Origin: Actinomycetota bacterium
Lineage (GTDB): Bacteria; Actinomycetota; Actinomycetes; S36-B12
NCBI GenBank assembly: GCA_030684515.1
Contig: JAUXVJ010000009.1
Span: 124,001-188,000 of the forward strand
Direction of reading: 5' to 3'
DNA: 64,000 bases
Shown: positions 33,578 to 42,276 of the stretch, piece by piece
Layout: each line of letters begins with the position of its first letter
How positions within the stretch are numbered: position 1 is the stretch's first letter
Notes under the pieces: model-generated
The model's input: the letters and a program-made list of their open reading frames with translations, nothing else
The model's database searches: none
Told to the model about the DNA's origin: nothing
Program-made: the position numbers and the translations under genes

Positions 33578-34536
33578 GCCAGCGGTCCGCCTGATCGGCG
33601 CACTCGCCGCCAGCCGTGCGTGGCCAGGGTACGAAGTTCGCGACCGTGCTGTGTGAGCTTTGGTGCGACTAGGCCGATGGCCGGACCTCGATTGCCCATC
33701 GCGACGGCTGCTTCATGTCCGAAGGAGGAGGCGCTGGGGTAGACCAGTCCGCTCGCTTGGCCCAGCAGGATCCAGTCCACAACTGCGCTCACAGCGGCCT
33801 GATCCAGCGAACGATCGAAGTTGCTGTGTTCCACCCACCAAGGACGGGTGGCTCGCGAGGACTCGGCATCTTTCCAGGCGTTACGCGCGTCGGCGGTGTC
33901 CGCTGCGATGAACACACTGGAAATGCCAGTGCGATCAGAGAGTGTGTGCATTGCCTTGCGCACTGCTGCGCTACGGGGTGCCGTCACCGAACGGTCCGTG
34001 CCACGCAGATGCAGGCCGATGTACGGCTCGGGGTGCTTGGCCAAGGCGGTGTTCACGGCTTCAAGCACCGGCCCACTCCAGGCCAGTTCGCGGTAGAAGG
34101 CCCGCCGCTGACCTTGCGGATCTGCGGTGCCGGGCAGATGGAAATGCCCGCCAGCGATGATGACCAGCACTCGCGGCAGTGGCGGGGTCGCCAGTTCCTG
34201 TACCAGCTGCTCCATGAAGACCTGCTCGCCTCGGTCGTCACCGGACAAGATGAGCGTGTCGGACTCGAGAACTCGATTGAGATACGACGGCGCGTCCAAT
34301 TCGTCCTTGATGAGGGTCTGGGTGACTTCCTCGACGGTCACTGAGATCTTCTGCACTACGTCAGCGTCGAACAGCAATTGCGCCGAGGCCGGCGCGACGG
34401 GCTGTGGTGCCCACAGCATTTCCACCGGCACTTCAAGCTGCCGCCCCATTGCCGAGGCGCTTGCCCACGCCTGCAAACGGTTGGCGTAGCCGTTTCGAGG
34501 GACGACGATGATGCGCTGCAGTCCATCAATGGGCAC
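33574..34536 (-). CDS. NodZ/protein O-fucosyltransferase-like glycosyltransferase
   Basis: 320 residues. The N terminus RIIVVPRNGYANRLQAWASA is the phosphate-loop-like G-x-x-N-R-L motif of the fucosyltransferase superfamily that includes GT23 and GT65-like enzymes, YIGLHLRGTDRS is the H-x-R-x-T/G-D GDP-binding motif, and SVFIAADTADARNAW with WILLGQASGLVYPSASSFG complete the GT-B donor site. Probably uses a GDP-6-deoxyhexose. The start is uncertain: GTG 34536 places the conserved strand near the N terminus and follows a weak CACAAT box by 6 bases, whereas GTG 34587 would add 17 residues. The end overlaps its neighbour by CTAG. Two unrelated fucosyltransferase types thus face each other. Confidence 0.75.
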   Translation of the reverse strand: MPIDGLQRIIVVPRNGYANRLQAWASASAMGRQLEVPVEMLWAPQPVAPASAQLLFDADVVQKISVTVEEVTQTLIKDELDAPSYLNRVLESDTLILSGDDRGEQVFMEQLVQELATPPLPRVLVIIAGGHFHLPGTADPQGQRRAFYRELAWSGPVLEAVNTALAKHPEPYIGLHLRGTDRSVTAPRSAAVRKAMHTLSDRTGISSVFIAADTADARNAWKDAESSRATRPWWVEHSNFDRSLDQAAVSAVVDWILLGQASGLVYPSASSFGHEAAVAMGNRGPAIGLVAPKLTQHGRELRTLATHGWRRVRRSGGPLA

Positions 34537-34626
34537 TGAGCCATTGTGCTGCAGCAGGGCCCTGTCAGTGCTGCCGGGTGATGGCACTGATGGGGTATCG
34601 GAGAACCCCGGCTGCGCTTGTGCGCG

Positions 34627-34642
34627 ACACTACGATGACCGG
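34627..34642. promoter_or_regulatory. Overlapping bidirectional -10 boxes
   Basis: Plus strand TACGAT (34631-34636) ends 6 bases before GTG 34643, leaderless. Minus strand TAGTGT is the reverse complement of 34627-34632 and shares two bases with it, serving the fucosyltransferase-like gene. Confidence 0.42.
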
Positions 34643-35740
34643 GTGCGCGTGGCGATGGATGAGCAGATATTCGCCATCCAGTCATATGGGGGCATCAGTC
34701 GCCTGTTCGCCGAACTGGCCGGTCAGTTCGCCAAGGGCGAGGTTCCAGATGTCGAACTGCTCCCAATCCACGCACCCATCATCAATCGATACATCCTCGA
34801 TGATCCTGGTCTGGCCAAGGCATTGGACGCCTCACGTGCCCGCAACGAGTGGACTGCGCTGGTGAGGTATCTGTCGCGCATCTCCACCAAGACCTCGTGC
34901 GATGTCCTGCACAACACCTTCTATCTTCCGCATGGACTGGCCCCCACCGGCGGTGCGAAGCGGGTGGTCACCATTCACGACATGATTCCCGAACTTCGGC
35001 CAGACACTCGTCGCCGGCTGGACTTCGTCACGCTCAAGCGGCGCTACGTCGCCAAGGCCGATCACATCATCTGCGTCTCAGAGGCGACCAAGAGCGACCT
35101 GTTGAAGGTCTATGGACCTATCCAGGCCCCGATCACCGTGGTGCATCACGGGGTTGATGCCAGCTTCACCCCTGATCTTCCGCGGCTGGCCGCACTGCCT
35201 GAGCGCTACCTGCTCTTCGTCGGCAACCGGGGTCAGTACAAGGACGCCGGTGTGCTCTTTCGGGCCTTTGCCGCACTCCGCGGGCAGTCTGATGTGCGCC
35301 TGGTGTGTATCGGCGGTGGAGCCTTCACGCGAAGTGAACTGCAGCAACTGCAACAGCTGGGGATCGCCGGAAGGGTGCTGCAGATGCAGCTCTCCGATGA
35401 CGGCATCGTCTCGGCCTATGCCAACGCCCTCGTGTTCATCTTCCCTTCTCACTTCGAGGGCTTCGGGCTGCCGGCGCTGGAGGCGATGGCCTGCGGTGTT
35501 CCAGTCGTGCTGGCGCGGGCTACCTCCCTGCCGGAGGTCGGTTCGGATGCCGCCATCTACTTCGAGCCCGGCAACGCCGAGGCGCTCACCGGCATCCTGG
35601 CGGACCTGTTGTCCGACGACCAGGCCAGAAGCGAGTTGGTGGCCCGCGGCCTGAAGCGAGCGGCCTTCTTCACCTGGGAGCGAACCGCGCAGCAGACCGC
35701 TGAGGTCTACCGGGCAGTCTCCTCTGCTGCAGTAGCCTGA
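34643..35740 (+). CDS. GT4-family glycosyltransferase
   Basis: 365 residues. MDEQIFAIQSYGGISRLFAEL gives the GGISR acceptor loop of the WbpX/WbaZ-type GT4 enzymes. KRVVTIHDMIPELRPDTRR and ADHIICVSEATKSDLLKVYG are conserved at the domain junction. YLLFVGNRGQYKDAGVLFRAF and FPSHFEGFGLPALEAMACG (E-x7-E) complete the donor half. A mannosyl- or rhamnosyltransferase is likely. GTG 34643 is leaderless; a longer frame to 34508 exists but would overlap the divergent gene. The capsule-synthesis-like gene follows after 7 bases. Confidence 0.88.
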   Translation: MRVAMDEQIFAIQSYGGISRLFAELAGQFAKGEVPDVELLPIHAPIINRYILDDPGLAKALDASRARNEWTALVRYLSRISTKTSCDVLHNTFYLPHGLAPTGGAKRVVTIHDMIPELRPDTRRRLDFVTLKRRYVAKADHIICVSEATKSDLLKVYGPIQAPITVVHHGVDASFTPDLPRLAALPERYLLFVGNRGQYKDAGVLFRAFAALRGQSDVRLVCIGGGAFTRSELQQLQQLGIAGRVLQMQLSDDGIVSAYANALVFIFPSHFEGFGLPALEAMACGVPVVLARATSLPEVGSDAAIYFEPGNAEALTGILADLLSDDQARSELVARGLKRAAFFTWERTAQQTAEVYRAVSSAAVA

Positions 35741-35747
35741 ACGCACT
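35733..35747 (+). promoter_or_regulatory. Possible leaderless promoter of the capsule-synthesis-like gene
   Basis: TAGCCT (35733-35738) ends 9 bases before GTG 35748, at the end of the preceding GT4 gene. The spacing is at the long edge of the pattern. Confidence 0.3.
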
Positions 35748-37271
35748 GTGACCCAGCCCCACCAGCCTGTCCGCGCCGAACATGACTCGGTGGAGGAGCT
35801 TCTGGCACAGGCGCTGGCACCAGAGCAGCGCAGCCGGGTGTTATTCGTCAGCTTCACCCAGTGGGACTTCGCCCTTGGCGCTCTGGCGGAGATTGCCGTC
35901 GCGCTGCGCAAGCAGGGCTCAGTGCTGACTATGGCCTTCTGGACTGCCCATACGCCCCTGCGCGATCCAGGCTGGTCCTCCAGTGGCCGGCTGGCCAGGT
36001 TGCTGGGCAAGGCCAGCCGTGATCAGTACGCGATTGCCGCCTTGAAGGCGGCAGGGCTTGGCGACGAGAGTTTCATCGCGCCTCCACTGCCCAATTGGCG
36101 GCCGACGGCGCCCATCTTGATCACCGCACCAATGAATCGCACGCAGATCCGCGCTCTGACGTATCACGGTTCGCCCATGGGGCGGGCGATCCTGCAGGTC
36201 AACCCCGACACTGAGACGCCGATCACCGACTCCTTCTATTGGAGCAAGCGTTGGCTGCAGGCCGCTGCTCGCTCGTACGCCTTCGTCTTCGACCAGACTC
36301 TGGAGGCGATTCATCGCGGGCAGATCACGGCAGTCGTGGTGTACAACGGTCGATTCCTGCACGATCGGGCCGCATCAGCTGCTGCGGAGTTCGCCGGAAT
36401 TCCGGTGCTCTATTACGACGCTGGCGGTATTGATACCGATTTCGACGTGACCGATGCCGTCACCCATGACTGGAGCGACCTTCAGCGACGGATGCTGGCG
36501 ATGTATGAGCAGTGGCCTTCGCCGCAGCGAGATGAGATCGGCAGCAGTTGGTTTGAGGAGCGACGCCAGCATGTCGCCCCGAACAATGCGCTCTTCGTGG
36601 AGGCGCAAACACTGGGCGAAACCATCGATCTGCCGGGTGCCGAGCGGGTGATCGTCTACTTCAGCTCTTCTGGCGACGAGATCGCCGAGCTGGAACTCGA
36701 CTGGAGCACCTTCATCGGCACCCAGGAGGAGACTTTGCAGCTGCTCGCCGAAGAGTGCCGTCGACTCCCGGGCACGATGCTGGTCGTGCGCTCGCATCCA
36801 CACATGCGGATGAAGCCGCAGCAGGACCTTCTGGAGTGGATGGCCGCAGTCCAGCGAGCAGCACCTGACATCCACCTTGATCCGTACTCGACAGTGGATT
36901 CCTATGCGCTCATGCGACAGGCGGACTTGGTCGTGACCTATGGCTCGACTACAGGCGTCGAGGCGGCCTACGCGGGCCTGCCTGTCATCGTCATGGGTCC
37001 ATCGGCCTATGACCAGCTCGGCTGCGCCCGCTTCGTGGCAACTCCCCAAGACCTGGCATCTGCCCTGTTGGATACCCCAGTCGGCTCCAAGCCAGCCGCG
37101 ATCTCCTATGGGCTGATGATGCGCCGCCGTGGGCTGATGCACGAGTTCGTCACGCGTGACCCGGTGACCGGCTTCAGCCTGGGCGAGCAACGCCTCGACG
37201 ACGCACCGATCCTCGTGCAGCACGCGGGACACGCCTACAAGCGATTCCAGAAATGGCGCCTTTCGCGCTAG
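35748..37271 (+). CDS. Capsule polysaccharide synthesis-like protein (KpsC/KpsS or CDP-polyol transferase-like GT-B)
   Basis: 507 residues, no membrane helices. RVLFVSFTQWDFALGALAEIA starts an N-terminal Rossmann-like domain, AVVVYNGRFLHDRAASAAAEFAGIPVLYYDAGG is followed by RVIVYFSSSGDE and MLVVRSHPHMRM, then the donor-site run VDSYALMRQADLVVTYGSTTGVEAAYAGLPVIVMG. This C-terminal pattern is shared by PF05159 capsule-synthesis proteins, which are often beta-Kdo transferases using CMP-Kdo, and by polysaccharide pyruvyl- or glycerophosphotransferase relatives. A CMP-sugar donor would connect it to the SpsF-like and NeuB-like genes, an inference only. Ends in a CTAG overlap with the PhyH-like gene. 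Confidence 0.68.
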   Translation: MTQPHQPVRAEHDSVEELLAQALAPEQRSRVLFVSFTQWDFALGALAEIAVALRKQGSVLTMAFWTAHTPLRDPGWSSSGRLARLLGKASRDQYAIAALKAAGLGDESFIAPPLPNWRPTAPILITAPMNRTQIRALTYHGSPMGRAILQVNPDTETPITDSFYWSKRWLQAAARSYAFVFDQTLEAIHRGQITAVVVYNGRFLHDRAASAAAEFAGIPVLYYDAGGIDTDFDVTDAVTHDWSDLQRRMLAMYEQWPSPQRDEIGSSWFEERRQHVAPNNALFVEAQTLGETIDLPGAERVIVYFSSSGDEIAELELDWSTFIGTQEETLQLLAEECRRLPGTMLVVRSHPHMRMKPQQDLLEWMAAVQRAAPDIHLDPYSTVDSYALMRQADLVVTYGSTTGVEAAYAGLPVIVMGPSAYDQLGCARFVATPQDLASALLDTPVGSKPAAISYGLMMRRRGLMHEFVTRDPVTGFSLGEQRLDDAPILVQHAGHAYKRFQKWRLSR

Positions 37272-38290
37272 CGCTCGACCGCTGCTGACTGCGCGTAGCG
37301 CTGCAGTACCCATGGCATGGCCTGGAAGCGGTGCTGGGTCAACTCCGATGCCGGGAAATCCGGTCGCTCGTAGTCGTTGCCGAACAGCGTTGTGCAGAAC
37401 TCGCTCTCCAGCGCCAGGCGATCCCCGCCTGTGGGCGTCTTGCCCTTGTGCAGTCCGATGGTGTCCACCGCCATCACGGTGCCGGCTGGCCCGGTGAGTT
37501 CGGTGACGGCATCCCACAAGCCCGCCGTCCGCACCGACTCATCACTGATGCGGCCATCGGCCCGAAGAGAGCGGGGGATATGGCGATGCGAGCCACGAAG
37601 ATAGACGTGCGGACCGGTATCGGGCCTGACATCGGTGAGGTAGATGAAGAACTTCAGGAAGGACAGGCGATCACGGTCCTGGTGGAACATCTGCGCGTTG
37701 ATGTTGGTGTCCGCGGTGCCCTGTGTCGTCGTCCACCAGAAGGCGACTTCGTCCATGAGCACCGGCTGGTTGAGGTAGCGCTGGGAGATGAGGGCTGCAA
37801 CCGGGTCCGTCACAAACTCCTGCACCTCGGCACACTGCAGTGCCACGGTCTCCTCGATGTCGTACCTGCCCACGAGTGGCTGCTTTCGGGGGTAGATGCC
37901 AGCTGGCTGGTCGGCGCCGCGTGCGATTGCCGGCGCCTGCTCGGCGTACTCACGGATGGCGGTGGTGATCTCGGTGGGCACGATGCGGCCGAACACATAG
38001 AAGCCATCACGGCGGATGCCTTGGACAGCGGATTCGACCTCGGCTGCGTCAAGGAATCGACTTGAGTGCGGATTGGCGATCTGCCAGGCATCAGCCGGCG
38101 TGCCGCGCACGACGCTGCGCGAGATCAACTTGCCGATGCGCGGATGGATGTCCATTGACGAGCGCATGTTGAACTGCTGCTGTCCCGCAGTTGCCGGCGG
38201 CGCCTGCGCGGCGCGGGTGAAGCTGCGAGCGGCGATGACCGTGCGCGCCAGCCGCGGCAGCCGCAGGGTTGACTCGACGAGCTCGCTCAT
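37268..38290 (-). CDS. Phytanoyl-CoA dioxygenase (PhyH)-like Fe(II)/2-oxoglutarate oxygenase
   Basis: 340 residues. The double-stranded beta-helix has the metal triad as FHQDRD (His-x-Asp, about 203-208), and the distal His in GLHKGKTP with the 2-oxoglutarate Arg in GDRLALESEF about 10 residues later. GPHVYLRGSHRHIP is typical of PhyH. The substrate is unknown: family members hydroxylate lipids, small molecules or sugar residues. It is the last gene of a leftward operon with a M28-like hydrolase, a methyltransferase and a DUF6492 protein, so glycan or lipid-carrier oxidation is possible. ATG 38290 has GAGGAG 3 bases upstream. Confidence 0.82.
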   Translation of the reverse strand: MSELVESTLRLPRLARTVIAARSFTRAAQAPPATAGQQQFNMRSSMDIHPRIGKLISRSVVRGTPADAWQIANPHSSRFLDAAEVESAVQGIRRDGFYVFGRIVPTEITTAIREYAEQAPAIARGADQPAGIYPRKQPLVGRYDIEETVALQCAEVQEFVTDPVAALISQRYLNQPVLMDEVAFWWTTTQGTADTNINAQMFHQDRDRLSFLKFFIYLTDVRPDTGPHVYLRGSHRHIPRSLRADGRISDESVRTAGLWDAVTELTGPAGTVMAVDTIGLHKGKTPTGGDRLALESEFCTTLFGNDYERPDFPASELTQHRFQAMPWVLQRYAQSAAVER

Positions 38291-38323
38291 GTTCTCCTCA
38301 AGATTGGCAGGACCGCTTGAACT

Positions 38324-39256
38324 TTAGTCTGCGGATCGGCGAAGTCTGCGCTTTGCTGTGTCGCGCAGTTTCGCTGTGAGTACGCCAACCAACTCACCAT
38401 AGGACAGATAGCGAGCAAGCGATTCAGGCTTGCTGGCGTCGGCGCTCATGACGCCGAGGTCGCGTGAGTAGTTGGAGTTGATGACGATGCCCAGATAGCC
38501 ACGAGCGATGTCCTGGGTGGTGATACCGCGCATCAGGTATTCAAGGTGATGGCCCTCGTGGTGGAAGACCTTGAACCACGGCTCGCGTTGATGGATATCG
38601 ATGGGCCTGGCGAACTGCATCCAGATGTTGTACCAACTGAATTCGTATGGCGATTCAGCGAGTGCATCCTTGTAGTCCCATTCGCGTGGGGTCAGAAAGT
38701 CATTGACGAATGAGCGCAGGACCTTGGCCGAGAAGACGGTGTGACCGTGACAGGTGCGGATCACTGGTGAGGTCCAGCCGATGAGATCGGCAATATGGCG
38801 GATCTCGGCCTCCCTGGACTGCCAGTACTGGTTGAAGTAGGCGGGCTCTACTTCAAGTTCCTTGTCTTCGACCAGGACTGAATAGGGCGTCTGGTCGTCA
38901 TGCATGAAGTCCCGAATCCAGAAATCGCGTATGAACTCGGCATCGGAATCCACGCAGAGGTAGTTCTCAGCCAGGCCCATCTCCCAGAATGCAAGCTTGA
39001 CGATCTCCTGATTGACGTAGCCAGCACGCATCCCATGCACGGCAGATGAAACGAGATGGCTGCTGAACTCCTCTTCGGCTATCAGGATGACCGTGTCTGA
39101 TTTCAGCGGAGCAAAGAGCGCAAGGTCGACATTGGGGACCACTGCGTACAAGGTCACGCTGTCGCGATTGAAGCGGTGGAATGAGGCGATCATCCGTTCG
39201 GCGTAGTTGAAGTCATCTGCATATGACTTCAGCAGCATCGCAAACGATTGACTCAT
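38324..39256 (-). CDS. DUF6492-type putative glycosyltransferase
   Basis: 310 residues. SFAMLLKSYADDFNYAERMIASFHRFN begins a nucleotide-diphospho-sugar-transferase-like fold, and NYLCVDSDAEFIRDFWIRDF supplies the D-x-D (DSDAEF). Further SPVIRTCHGHTVFSAKVLR and WFKVFHHEGHHLEYL. This is the DUF6492 pattern, found in polysaccharide loci but not biochemically characterised as far as I know. I chose ATG 39256, which overlaps the preceding stop as ATGA, rather than an upstream in-frame start at 39316. Probably transfers a sugar, given the neighbours. Confidence 0.75.
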   Translation of the reverse strand: MSQSFAMLLKSYADDFNYAERMIASFHRFNRDSVTLYAVVPNVDLALFAPLKSDTVILIAEEEFSSHLVSSAVHGMRAGYVNQEIVKLAFWEMGLAENYLCVDSDAEFIRDFWIRDFMHDDQTPYSVLVEDKELEVEPAYFNQYWQSREAEIRHIADLIGWTSPVIRTCHGHTVFSAKVLRSFVNDFLTPREWDYKDALAESPYEFSWYNIWMQFARPIDIHQREPWFKVFHHEGHHLEYLMRGITTQDIARGYLGIVINSNYSRDLGVMSADASKPESLARYLSYGELVGVLTAKLRDTAKRRLRRSAD

Positions 39257-40137
39257 GGTGAGTCGTGCTTCACGGCTTCGATGACTCCCGCTGAACAAAG
39301 GAACATGCCGCGCCACGTGCCTTCATGCTCCAAGGCAATCTGAGCTTCGCGATAGGCGTGCGGATCGATCTGCTCCGCCAGCATCGGATACGCCGGGTGG
39401 TAGTTGTACCAGTGGAAGCGGACATCTGAATATCCGTGTGCGCGGACAACTTCAGCTAGTTCGAATGGATTGTGGAAACGAGCAAGAATCTCGTCGTAGC
39501 CATCGCCAGTTGGTCTCGTGCGCACAGGTGGCTTGTTCACGGCCAAACGCTGATCCAGGTCATCGGCTACGACCTTCTTGATCTCCTTCGATACTGGTGC
39601 AAGGAGCTCTTCGATGATGAATTCCTTTGAGAGTCGGTTGAAGGTGAACATCGAGAACATGGAGTTGCGGAATTGGAGAATCAATTGTCCGCCTGGTCGC
39701 AGGAAGGAATCCATCGATCCGACGAACTGCGCATCGTCTTGCACATGTGGGATGACGCCGAGCGCCATGACAGCATCAAAGGTGCCAACCCGAGCCTGCG
39801 TCTGGGCAAGCGACGATGAGTCCTGCACATCAAGGAGATCGATTGCCAGCGGATCCAGTCCGTGTGCCGTCATGTTGTCGCGCGCGAATCGGACCATCTC
39901 GGGAGAGATATCATTGCCCGCAACACGAATGCCGTCACCAGCGATGGTGACCAGAGGAGTCGCGTCACCGACGCCGAGCTCATACAGCGACGTAGCACGT
40001 GATGCCTTCAGAAGCTCGCGTACCAACTGCAGTCGGAAGTAGTTGGCGGGGTACTCATCGTTCGTCCAGATCTTTGACTCGTCGTACTGCTCACCGTACG
40101 ACGAAGCACTGCCGTCGTAGTGCGATGCGACTGACAT
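39253..40137 (-). CDS. Class I SAM-dependent methyltransferase
   Basis: 294 residues. SAM motif I is TSLYELGVGDATPLVTIA, followed by VAGNDISPEMVRFA and TFDAVMALGVIPHVQDDAQF, then LRPGGQLILQFRNS. This is a UbiE/Coq5-like (Methyltransf_11/25) core with an extra C-terminal region. It is translationally coupled on both sides: TGATG with the hydrolase upstream and ATGA with the DUF6492 gene downstream. Target is probably a sugar or a glycan end. Confidence 0.82.
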   Translation of the reverse strand: MSVASHYDGSASSYGEQYDESKIWTNDEYPANYFRLQLVRELLKASRATSLYELGVGDATPLVTIAGDGIRVAGNDISPEMVRFARDNMTAHGLDPLAIDLLDVQDSSSLAQTQARVGTFDAVMALGVIPHVQDDAQFVGSMDSFLRPGGQLILQFRNSMFSMFTFNRLSKEFIIEELLAPVSKEIKKVVADDLDQRLAVNKPPVRTRPTGDGYDEILARFHNPFELAEVVRAHGYSDVRFHWYNYHPAYPMLAEQIDPHAYREAQIALEHEGTWRGMFLCSAGVIEAVKHDSP

Positions 40138-41447
40138 CAGTGCCCCTTCATTGGTGGAACCTCTTCGAGCAAGCCGTGCGTGAGCAATTCTGCGACAACA
40201 GCCTGGACATCGCCGATCGGACGCTCGAAAAGCTCAGCCATGTCTTTCACGGAATGCTGACCGTCGGCGTATGCCAGGACATGAGTGCGCAGCAGGACGA
40301 TGTCTTCAACGGTGCGGCCATGCATCTGGTGATACAGCCCGCGCTTACCGAGTTGGGGTTCGCCCAGTACCAGAGATCGGTAGTAGATCGAGTCCTCAAA
40401 CTCCTCAATGCACGTGCGCACCAGATCGAAGCCGCCCTGCAGGCCAGCGGGAGTCACGAAGGAGAGGTCATCGGCTGAGGAGTGGTACTGCGGGTATGAG
40501 CCGTACTTGGTTCGCATCAGCGAGATCAGGGGCAGATCCACTCCGGGTGCTCCGTATTGCCGTTCGTCACTGCCGCGATCCAGGAATGAGTAGATCTTGG
40601 GCTGCGGCGTGGCCAGCACCGCTCGACGTGCAATGCGGTCGATCGGCAGCCCACCGCGGCGGGACTGCAGGTAGGAGTAGTCGCCTTCGTCGCCGATGCA
40701 GGTGAGGTTGTAGCCGGCCACCACGCTGGCCTGGAGGTGCGCAAGGTTGCGCGAGAGGTAGGTGATGGCGCCGATGGTCTCTGGCACGAATACGAAGCGG
40801 TAGCTGAATCTGCGTGCAGGACGCTCCATCAGCCAACGCGCAAGGGCAACGCTCACCACTGGGCCAGAGAGTTCATTGTTGGCCAGTGAGGGATGACAGA
40901 TGTAGGTGGAGATGAAGACCTCATCATCAGTTTCACCAGGGATGAGCAGCTCGCCGTAGGTCAGCGAACCCGGGGCAAGGGTGCTGTCGATGACAACTCG
41001 GTAGTCACCTGGCTCCAGAGTCGTGCGCAGTGCATGTGGCAGACACAGGCCCCAGCCTGGGCTGTAGTAGTTGGTGACATAGGGAATGACATCGGGATGC
41101 TCAGGATCTGAGTGCAGATGCGGCTGGAGTTCCTCCAGAGTCAGCACGGCATCGACGGGGTCTGAGTAGCCGACGACATGCAGATTGCTGAAGGCGAAAT
41201 CGATCACCCGATGACCCTGGGGATCAATGAGGTAGGCCTCGCGAATATTCCACTCATCGGGCACCACCCAGTCGAATGCCTCGCTGCCGCTGGGAACCTC
41301 GTGCACCGTCAGGTTGGGGAGCACTTCCTGCAGGACTTCGAATGTGGCGCGTACTCCATCGCCGGTGAGGCTGCGCGGAAAGTCCCAGAGTCGCTCGGCG
41401 AGGGCGTGCGCGAACCGACCTTCGGCGAGATCCGATTCCGGCTGCAC
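40137..41447 (-). CDS. DUF4910/DUF2172 M28-like aminopeptidase-type protein
   Basis: 436 residues. LAERLWDFPRSLTGDGVRATFEVL and VPDEWNIREAYLIDPQGHRVIDF open the DUF4910 family, EVFISTYICHPSLANNELSGPVV is its metal-site-containing strand (His and nearby Asn/Glu), and FLDRGSDERQYGAPGVDLPLISLMR and SSADDLSFVTPAGL continue the M28-like fold. The last 80 residues look like a winged helix (TVEDIVLLRTHVLAYADGQHSVKDMAELF). These proteins are recurrent in glycan clusters. They may deacylate or hydrolyse an amide on a sugar rather than act on peptides. First gene of a four-gene leftward operon; GTG has GGAG 6 bases upstream. Confidence 0.83.
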   Translation of the reverse strand: MQPESDLAEGRFAHALAERLWDFPRSLTGDGVRATFEVLQEVLPNLTVHEVPSGSEAFDWVVPDEWNIREAYLIDPQGHRVIDFAFSNLHVVGYSDPVDAVLTLEELQPHLHSDPEHPDVIPYVTNYYSPGWGLCLPHALRTTLEPGDYRVVIDSTLAPGSLTYGELLIPGETDDEVFISTYICHPSLANNELSGPVVSVALARWLMERPARRFSYRFVFVPETIGAITYLSRNLAHLQASVVAGYNLTCIGDEGDYSYLQSRRGGLPIDRIARRAVLATPQPKIYSFLDRGSDERQYGAPGVDLPLISLMRTKYGSYPQYHSSADDLSFVTPAGLQGGFDLVRTCIEEFEDSIYYRSLVLGEPQLGKRGLYHQMHGRTVEDIVLLRTHVLAYADGQHSVKDMAELFERPIGDVQAVVAELLTHGLLEEVPPMKGH

Positions 41448-41493
41448 ACAAGCTCCAAGACGACAAGATGGGGCTGCCTAGACTACCGGGATC
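41448..41493. promoter_or_regulatory. Bidirectional promoter with overlapping -10 boxes
   Basis: Plus strand TAGACT (41479-41484) ends 9 bases before ATG 41494, almost leaderless. Minus strand TAGTCT is the reverse complement of 41480-41485, sharing five bases, and serves the M28-like gene with a leader of about 25-30 bases containing GGAG. Confidence 0.5.
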
Positions 41494-42276
41494 ATGAGCG
41501 AGCCACGAGTGCTGATCGTTGTCGCCACCCTTGGTCAGCGCCCGGAGTTCCTGACTCAGACTCTTGATTCGATTCGTTCCCAAGCCGTTGCAAGTGATGT
41601 GGTGATGGTTGCTCCGTTGGATTCAGTCACCGTGCAGGAAGCATCTCGGGCGTACGGAATTGAGGTGTTGGCTGACCCCGGATCCCTGCCGGGGGCAATC
41701 AACCTCGGTGCGGGCGAGCTCAAAGCCCATCATGAGTACTTCAACTGGCTCAACGACGATGACCTGCTGGAGCCTGGTTCACTGCAGGCAACGGTGAGCG
41801 CCCTGGATCACAACCCGCAGGCCGTGGTTGCCTTTGGCTCCTGCCGTTACATCGATCCGCATGGTCGCGAACTGTGGATCAGCAAGGCCGGCAAGTGGGC
41901 GCCACGGGTGCTGTCGTGGGGACCTGATCTCATTCCGCAGCCCGGCATGCTCGTGCGCAGCTCAAGCTGGAAGCAGGTCGGTGGCCTTGATGAGAGCTTT
42001 TCGCTGGCCTTTGACCTTGATCTGCTGCTGAAGTTGAAGAAGATCGGCCCATTCGCACAGGTGCCGTCTGTCGTGTCGGCATTTCGCTGGCATCCGGAGT
42101 CGCTCACTGTTGACGATCGAGCCACCAATATTCGGGAGTCAGAGCGCGCCAAGCGCGCTGCACTGTCACCTGGGGTGCGTCGCCTCGCGTGGATATGGGA
42201 GCCCCCGGTTCGGCTGGCCACGCGCATGGCTGCACGCGAGGTGCAGCGAAGAGCAGCGCGGATGTCAGCAGGCTGA
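41494..42276 (+). CDS. Glycosyltransferase family 2
   Basis: 260 residues. VLIVVATLGQRPEFLTQTLDSI, then INLGAGELKAHHEYFNWLNDDDLLEPGSL with the Asp-rich metal site NDDDLL, and FDLDLLLKLKKIG near the acceptor site. The GT-A core is complete. A single gene flanked by a divergent operon and a convergent gene, so it may be expressed alone. The 3' end overlaps the large membrane-protein gene by 12 bases. Specificity unknown. Confidence 0.86.
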   Translation: MSEPRVLIVVATLGQRPEFLTQTLDSIRSQAVASDVVMVAPLDSVTVQEASRAYGIEVLADPGSLPGAINLGAGELKAHHEYFNWLNDDDLLEPGSLQATVSALDHNPQAVVAFGSCRYIDPHGRELWISKAGKWAPRVLSWGPDLIPQPGMLVRSSSWKQVGGLDESFSLAFDLDLLLKLKKIGPFAQVPSVVSAFRWHPESLTVDDRATNIRESERAKRAALSPGVRRLAWIWEPPVRLATRMAAREVQRRAARMSAG

